From Planctomycetota bacterium (lineage in GTDB: Bacteria; Planctomycetota; Phycisphaerae; Phycisphaerales; Phycisphaeraceae), in NCBI GenBank assembly GCA_026386955.1, contig JAPLMQ010000304.1:1-64000 (forward strand): DNA of 64,000 nt, read 5' to 3'. Numbering within the stretch: position 1 is the first letter of the stretch; every line of letters starts with the position of its first letter. This document shows positions 59,149 to 64,000 of this stretch, piece after piece. Under the pieces are notes generated by a model. That model had not been told where the DNA came from and searched no databases. It saw only the letters and a list, made by a program, of their open reading frames with translations. Made by a program: the position numbers and the translations under genes.

Positions 59149-62049
59149 CTACGGCAGGACGAGCGTTCCCCAGCGGTTGGTCGAGGCGATGAACATCCCG
59201 TGGGCCGGAGCCCAGCAGGACGTCTCGCCCGCGCTGGGGCGGTTGCGGGCGATCTCGAACCGGACCTCGCCTCCGGGCGCGACCGGGCCCGCGCCGTCGG
59301 CCTCCAGCGGGATCCCGATCTCCACTTGCCAGCCGGACGCGGTCTTGCTTGCCTTCGCCGTGATCTCCGCGCTCCAGCCCGGATCTTCGGGCTTCAGTCC
59401 GTCCGCCATCGCGTCGAAGACCGTGCCGGCCGAGTTCACGATGACATGCGCATAGCCGCGGCCGCCGGGGCGCATCCAGAAGATCTCGATGGAGTCCTGG
59501 GTCCAGAGGGTGCTGTCGTCGCGCTCGCCGTGGGGTGGCTTCATCGTCTCGGGCGCGGGCTCCTCACAGGCCACGCGCAGATGCAGGCGCTTGCCGTCCC
59601 AGAGCGCCCGGGCGGCCGAGCTGGATTTGGGGGGCTGGCTGGTGTTGTTGATGAGGAACGGGCTGAACGCCGCGCCGCGCTTCCAATCCTCATCAGTTTG
59701 CGGGGGCTGGTCGACGCGCGGCACCGTCGCGCGGGGCCCGGAAGCGGCGGGCATCGTCGCGGGGCCGAAAATCGCCGCCGCCGGCGCTTGCTTCAACGAT
59801 GCGGTCAACAGGTCATTGCCCGCGCGGGCGGCCCGCCAGTAGTCGTCGGGCTTGAAGGCGGGGTTGCAGACATAGTCGCCCTTGGACTTGGGGTCGAAGG
59901 CCAGCGAACTCCAGATCCAGAACCCCGCGCTGGTGGTCGCGCCTTCGCGGATCAGAGCGGCGAGCTGGTCGGCCCGCACCGGTTGGGGCCAGAAGCCCGG
60001 CACATAGAGCGCGGGATAGCCGTCGGCGCGGAGCTGGGCGATTCGGCCGGGCGTACCGCTGAGGTTCCCGTGGTATTCGAGCTCGGAGAAGACCAAGGCC
60101 GGCATCGTGGGCGTGCCGAATCCGCGGGAGAGCCCGGGCAGTGATTCCGGGTCGAGCAGGTTGCCGAGCAGGAAGTCGGGCTTGATCTCGCGCACGCGGC
60201 GGACGATCCCATTGAGGATGCCCGTCACCACGATCTCCTGCCGCTGCGCGTAGTCCGTGGTCAGCCCGTTGGCGCTGATCCACGCCGGGCGGTCGATCAT
60301 CGAGACGCTGTGCCCCGAAGGGCCTTCGAGGTGCGCGTCGACGAACCGGTGCCAGCAGGAATCGCAGTAGCACGGGCCGGGGTAGCGCGTGGAGTCCGCG
60401 CTGTACATCTCCATGTCGACGACCATGCCCGTCAAGCCCGCGTGGGCCGCGATCGCGGCGCGGTCGCCGACGACGCGGTCCCAGTATTCATGCGACTGCG
60501 GGCAGGGCGTGCGCGTCCAATGCTGCTTTCCGCCCGGCTGATAAAGCCCGAAGCGGTTGTTGTAGTAGCGCTCGTCGCTCCCGAAGGCCCAGACGGCGAT
60601 GACCTTCATCCCGTGGGTCTTCTGCAGCCCCGCCCAGGTCTCGCAGATGGCGGGCCAGCCCTTCTCCGAATGGGCCTGCGGACCGGAGGTGTGGACGAGG
60701 AGGCAATTGAAGCCGGCGGCCTTGGCGTGCTCGAAGAGGCCCGCGTCGCCGGATTGCGACGCATAGGCGAAGAGCGCGCGGATGCGATCGTGGACGATCC
60801 AGTCATACGCGGGCGCAAGCGCCCCGATGGGCACGGGCGCGATCGCCGGGACGGGCTTGCTCACGCGCAGGGCCGGCGCGGTGGCCGTGGTCTTCATGTC
60901 CGTCGACTCCTTGCCCCAGACCTCGATCTCCCCGATGCGGATCGCCTCCGCGCTCTGGGCCACGCCCGTGAACTCGATGCGGACTGCGCCCGCGACCTTG
61001 CCGATCGGCGGCGAGGCGAGCGGGTAGTCGGCGGCCGGATGCTCGCCCGGCAGGACGGCGTTGCGCGTCTCGCCCACGGGCTCCCACGCGGCCTCGGGGC
61101 CGGCCCGCACCCAGGCCTGGAACGCGTTGAGGTAGGTGCGCGACTGGGCGTCGTGCCGGGCGCACCAAACCACGACGCGATCGACCTCCACGGGATGCTC
61201 GAGGTCGATCTCGACCTGGATGGTCTTGTGGGTATACCAGCCGGCGAAGGAGGTGATGGCCGTGCGCGGATCGCCGTCGACCAGCGTGCGCCCGGAGGGA
61301 TCGCTGTCGTGGGCCGCGGTGTCCTGCACGAAGGCGTGGGTCTTGTCGTCGTAGTGGGTCGACGTGGCCACGACGCGCGTCGCGGCAGGCGCGATGTTGA
61401 CGACGCCTTCGTGCCTCTCGGGAGCGCGGAGCAAGGGGGTGAGATCGCGCGGCGGAACCACGATGAGGCCGGCCGGCGGAGCGCCGGAGATCGCCGCCCC
61501 GCTCGGCTGGCCCATGATCTCGACCTCGCTGACCGCCAGCTCAGGCGTCGAGCCTGCGCAGACGAGGCGCACGAATTGGCCCGCCTTGGCGGGACCTGCC
61601 CAGATGAATCCGCCCTCCCCCGGCGCAAGCGGGATCTCCGGCGCCTGCGCCAGCCCCGCCTCACTGTCGGCGACGCGGGCCGTCACGGCGTCGAGGACGC
61701 CCTTGCCCTCCGGCGGGGACCAGACGCCCAGCCGATCGATCTTCGCCGCCCTTCGCAAGTCAAACGTCAGCGTCGCCCGCTTCTTCATGCTCGACCAGAA
61801 CCACGAGCGCACGGCAGCGCCATCACGCCGCCCGTCGATGAGCGTGTCGGCCGGCCCTTGCCAGGGCGGGGCGTCCATAAAGCCATCGCGCTTCGCGGGG
61901 GCGTTCGTGCCGGGGATCAATTGCCCGCGATAGACGTAGCCCGAGAGGCCAACGGAATAGGCCGCTCCGCTCGCCAGGTTCTCAGCCCGCGCTGGCGACG
62001 CCGACAACAGCACGATCAAGGCGAGACAGGGAAGAAGGTATCGTGTCAT
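59149..62049 (-). CDS. Large secreted discoidin/TIM-barrel/CBM9-like protein
   Basis: The product is about 966 residues. A signal peptide (LLPCLALIVLLSASPARA) is followed by two F5/8-type discoidin-like domains (about 25-180 and 220-385; LTFDLRRAAKIDRLGVWSP and VEIDLEHPVEVDRVVVWCA). A TIM-barrel-like domain (about 420-745) has MVVDMEMYSADS, where the Asp and Glu could be catalytic as in glycoside hydrolases. The C-terminus (about 785-966) resembles a CBM9-type domain (DSIEIFWMRPGG, WQVEIGIPLEA, EIARNRP). I cannot assign a hydrolase family. The ATG at 62049 has GAGGG 5 nt upstream. A TAGAGT element lies upstream. It probably binds and cleaves a surface or environmental polysaccharide. Confidence 0.82.
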   Translation of the reverse strand: MTRYLLPCLALIVLLSASPARAENLASGAAYSVGLSGYVYRGQLIPGTNAPAKRDGFMDAPPWQGPADTLIDGRRDGAAVRSWFWSSMKKRATLTFDLRRAAKIDRLGVWSPPEGKGVLDAVTARVADSEAGLAQAPEIPLAPGEGGFIWAGPAKAGQFVRLVCAGSTPELAVSEVEIMGQPSGAAISGAPPAGLIVVPPRDLTPLLRAPERHEGVVNIAPAATRVVATSTHYDDKTHAFVQDTAAHDSDPSGRTLVDGDPRTAITSFAGWYTHKTIQVEIDLEHPVEVDRVVVWCARHDAQSRTYLNAFQAWVRAGPEAAWEPVGETRNAVLPGEHPAADYPLASPPIGKVAGAVRIEFTGVAQSAEAIRIGEIEVWGKESTDMKTTATAPALRVSKPVPAIAPVPIGALAPAYDWIVHDRIRALFAYASQSGDAGLFEHAKAAGFNCLLVHTSGPQAHSEKGWPAICETWAGLQKTHGMKVIAVWAFGSDERYYNNRFGLYQPGGKQHWTRTPCPQSHEYWDRVVGDRAAIAAHAGLTGMVVDMEMYSADSTRYPGPCYCDSCWHRFVDAHLEGPSGHSVSMIDRPAWISANGLTTDYAQRQEIVVTGILNGIVRRVREIKPDFLLGNLLDPESLPGLSRGFGTPTMPALVFSELEYHGNLSGTPGRIAQLRADGYPALYVPGFWPQPVRADQLAALIREGATTSAGFWIWSSLAFDPKSKGDYVCNPAFKPDDYWRAARAGNDLLTASLKQAPAAAIFGPATMPAASGPRATVPRVDQPPQTDEDWKRGAAFSPFLINNTSQPPKSSSAARALWDGKRLHLRVACEEPAPETMKPPHGERDDSTLWTQDSIEIFWMRPGGRGYAHVIVNSAGTVFDAMADGLKPEDPGWSAEITAKASKTASGWQVEIGIPLEADGAGPVAPGGEVRFEIARNRPSAGETSCWAPAHGMFIASTNRWGTLVLP

Positions 62050-62183
62050 GAAAGCCCTCATGTTCCCCCACTCTAGCCACCGCTCGCCGCGGGCGAAGGC
62101 CCACTGTGCGAGTACGATAGCGCCTGACGCCCGGCCGTCTCGCCTTGCATCTTGACCCCATCTCTTTGCTTCCGGAGGTCCCC

Positions 62184-63203
62184 ATGGCCCAAGTCCCCCC
62201 GCCCGCCCCCGTCCTGCCTCCCGCGCCTTCCACGCCCGACCGCCGGGCGGGCCTGCGGGTCTTCGGCGTGGTCTTCATCATCCTTGGCTGTCTCGCGGGC
62301 TGCCTGGTGACCTGCATGCCGCTGTCGATGTTCGCCGCCCGCGCGGCGCCCCAGCAACAGCCCGCCCCGCACATGACCTTGGCCATGCTCTTCGGGACCA
62401 TGCTCTTCTACATGGTCATCGCCGCCGCCCTCATCTGGACCGGCGTCGGCACGTTCAAGCTCCGCCGCTGGTCGCGCCCGATCGTCCTGACCATCGCCTG
62501 GTTCTGGATCGTCTTGGGCGTGGCCACGCTCGCGATGTTGCCGATGCAGGCCCGCATGATGTCCGCCACGATGGAGTCTCGCGCCAGCGGCGGGCCGCAA
62601 TTGCCGCCGGGCTTCGTGACGGGCACCATCGTCGTGATGGCCGCGTTCGTGGCGGTCCTGGGCATCGCCCTGCCCGCGGGCTTCCTGGCTTTCTTCATGC
62701 GCAAGGATGTCAAGGCCGCGCTGGAGCAGTACGACCCCCAGCCGCGCTGGACCGACCGTTGCCCCGCCCCGGTCCTGGGCTACGTCCTCTCGCTGCTCTG
62801 GGGCGTTATGGGCATGTTGATGGCGGCCATGATGCCGGTGATGCCGGTCTTCGGATCCATGCTCCGCCAGCCCTTCGCTTTCCTGGTCTCGGCCGTGGTC
62901 AGCGCCGTCCTGCTCTACCTCGCCTACGAGGGCTACCGGCAAAGACCCATCTCGTGGTGGGGCACGATCGCGCTGACCGTCGTGGCGGCGGTCAATGGCG
63001 TGTTCGTCTTCGCCAACCCCGAGGCGCTCAAGCAGATCTACGTTGAGTTGGAGATGCCCCAGGAGCAGATCGACGCGCTGGAGAAGGCCGGGGCGCTCAG
63101 CGGCAACGCCTACCTGCCGATGGCGATCTTCTTCCTCGTCGCGATGGTTGGGTACATGATCTACATCCGGCCGTATTTCTTCGGGACGAAGAAAACGGTT
63201 TGA
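62184..63203 (+). CDS. Integral membrane protein of unknown function
   Basis: The product is 339 residues with about seven to eight membrane segments, for example VFGVVFIILGCLAGCLVTC, FGTMLFYMVIAAALIWTGV, IVLTIAWFWIVLGVATLAM, VLSLLWGVMGMLMAAMMPV and AFLVSAVVSAVLLYLAY. The N-terminus is Pro-rich (QVPPPAPVLPPAPSTP). GGAGG lies 5 nt before the ATG. No family is recognised. It is divergent from the discoidin protein gene. Confidence 0.8.
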   Translation: MAQVPPPAPVLPPAPSTPDRRAGLRVFGVVFIILGCLAGCLVTCMPLSMFAARAAPQQQPAPHMTLAMLFGTMLFYMVIAAALIWTGVGTFKLRRWSRPIVLTIAWFWIVLGVATLAMLPMQARMMSATMESRASGGPQLPPGFVTGTIVVMAAFVAVLGIALPAGFLAFFMRKDVKAALEQYDPQPRWTDRCPAPVLGYVLSLLWGVMGMLMAAMMPVMPVFGSMLRQPFAFLVSAVVSAVLLYLAYEGYRQRPISWWGTIALTVVAAVNGVFVFANPEALKQIYVELEMPQEQIDALEKAGALSGNAYLPMAIFFLVAMVGYMIYIRPYFFGTKKTV

Positions 63204-63262
63204 GGAAGGCCGCGGCTTGGCCTGATCGGACGAAGTCGTCCGGACTTGGCCTCGCGCGATCC

Positions 63263-63514
63263 TCAATCACAACACGTCTGCAGCAGCCTCCGGCACCTGG
63301 GGCAGAACCACTTCTGCAGCTTCTCCACCCCCGCGACGTGGCAGACCGGGCAGCTCGGGCGCTCGGCTCCGCAGGCGGCGTCCGTGGGTTCGACGGCCTC
63401 GAGCGGGGCGGGGGCGGCGAGCTCCGGGGCGGGAAGCGGCGCTGCCGGCTTGGGCTTGCGCTCCGGTGCGGCGGACGGGGTGGTGGGCTTGGGATGCGGA
63501 CGATGCGAGCTCAT
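63263..63514 (-). CDS. Small zinc-ribbon protein
   Basis: The product is 83 residues. A disordered Pro/Ala-rich first half (KPTTPSAAPERKPKPAAPLP) precedes CPVC and CPRC pairs about 15 residues apart (CPVCHV, then WFCPRCRRLLQTCC), a zinc-ribbon. AAGGA lies before the ATG. Its start codon overlaps the stop of the upstream membrane-protein gene (ATGA), so they are translationally coupled. Confidence 0.8.
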   Translation of the reverse strand: MSSHRPHPKPTTPSAAPERKPKPAAPLPAPELAAPAPLEAVEPTDAACGAERPSCPVCHVAGVEKLQKWFCPRCRRLLQTCCD

Positions 63515-64000
63515 GGAACATCCTTGCGCGGATTCCGGGCAGTCCAGGGGCTCGGGCCCGGCAAAAGCAGGAGCAGCACGACGGCCGCGACCGCGAGGGC
63601 GACGACCACAGGCGAGGCCGAGCGCAGCAGCGCCGGGCGGGCCAGGGCCAGCGCAGCCCACAGCCCCAGCACTACATATCGGCCGGATGTGAGCCTTGAT
63701 CGAACATGCTGCGCCGATGGATCGACCAGCGACTCGAGCACCATGACCGCCGCGAGGGCGAGGGTCAGCGACGCAAGCATGCCGTTGAGCCGGGTGAGGT
63801 GGTCGGCCTGGGCCTGCTGGAACTCGGCCTGCATCAGCGCCAGCTTCGGGCGCTCCTTCTGCTCGAACTCGGTCAGCGCCATCGGCGAGGCGCCGACCTG
63901 GGCCAGCGCCTGCCGGCCTTCCTCGGCCTCCTTCTCGACCAACGCCAGCGCCTGGCGCTGCCGGCTGCCTCCGACGAACCATCGCTCGTAGGTCTCGGGC
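63511..64000 (-). CDS. Membrane protein, 5' end beyond the window
   Basis: The frame stays open to the window edge (YERWFVGGSRQRQAL...), so the start is missing. The visible 160 residues begin with an acidic helical part (VEKEAEEGRQALAQVG, ALMQAEFQQAQADHLTRL) followed by three membrane segments, including MLASLTLALAAVMVLESLV and VVALAVAAVVLLLLLPG. The coupled zinc-ribbon protein suggests that the two work together. No family is recognised. Confidence 0.72.
   Translation of the reverse strand, partial: PETYERWFVGGSRQRQALALVEKEAEEGRQALAQVGASPMALTEFEQKERPKLALMQAEFQQAQADHLTRLNGMLASLTLALAAVMVLESLVDPSAQHVRSRLTSGRYVVLGLWAALALARPALLRSASPVVVALAVAAVVLLLLLPGPSPWTARNPRKDVP

Overview
The window is GC-rich, densely coded DNA that reads like a chromosome segment of a Planctomycetota bacterium, probably class Phycisphaerae. 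This placement is inferred from gene content: two prepilin-type proteins (one with a clear H-X9-DG signature), a secreted fibro-slime protein, a GntR-type regulator with a sugar-binding-like sensor, many large secreted carbohydrate-active proteins, a sulfatase and several phytanoyl-CoA-type dioxygenases. No tRNA, rRNA, CRISPR array, insertion sequence or prophage was recognised.

Layout. (1) 1-3.6 kb: the 3' end of a giant modular secreted protein, followed by a hairpin and a 200-bp AT-rich island with a perfect DnaA box and nested GATTCA palindromes (candidate origin). (2) 4-17.8 kb, minus strand: an exopolysaccharide cluster with a Wzy-like polymerase, four glycosyltransferases of families 2 and 4, a polysaccharide deacetylase, a WecG/TagA glycosyltransferase, a Wzc-like co-polymerase/ATPase with an inserted MshEN-type (c-di-GMP-binding) domain, and an FkbH-like protein. 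(3) 18-32 kb: fibro-slime protein, a frameshifted GntR regulator, and a polysaccharide-degradation-like locus with three large secreted proteins of lyase-like architecture, an aldo/keto reductase, an internally duplicated small protein, a 35-residue membrane microprotein and a GH20-like hexosaminidase broken by one amber codon. (4) 32-36 kb: AhpD-like protein, mannose-1-phosphate guanylyltransferase, RuvX, sulfatase. (5) 36-43.5 kb, minus: phytase-like protein, two prepilin-type genes, a sialidase-like propeller and unknown proteins. (6) 44-48 kb, minus: a glycosyltransferase family 2-cytochrome P450 fusion and a family 4 glycosyltransferase. (7) 48-51 kb, minus: a four-gene set (two SDRs, cupin, Fe/2OG-type dioxygenase). 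(8) 51-64 kb: polyphosphate kinase, dnaA, a GlmU-like nucleotidyltransferase/hexapeptide protein, a tandem pair of dioxygenases, a 970-residue-class discoidin/TIM-barrel/CBM9-like protein and membrane proteins.

Intergenic regions carry at least four interspersed repeat families. The most striking is a REPIN-like family: a hairpin with 9-bp arms, found three times as inverted pairs 180-250 bp long and three times singly, in two subfamilies that differ by a compensatory base-pair change. A second family (CCCAGGC...GCCTGGG) appears to serve as a terminator at two sites.

The parts most worth following up are the GT2-P450 fusion, the MshEN insertion in the Wzc-like ATPase, the candidate origin near 3.8 kb, the stop-loss fusion of a duplicated small gene, and the microprotein with its own promoter, strong ribosome binding site and terminator.
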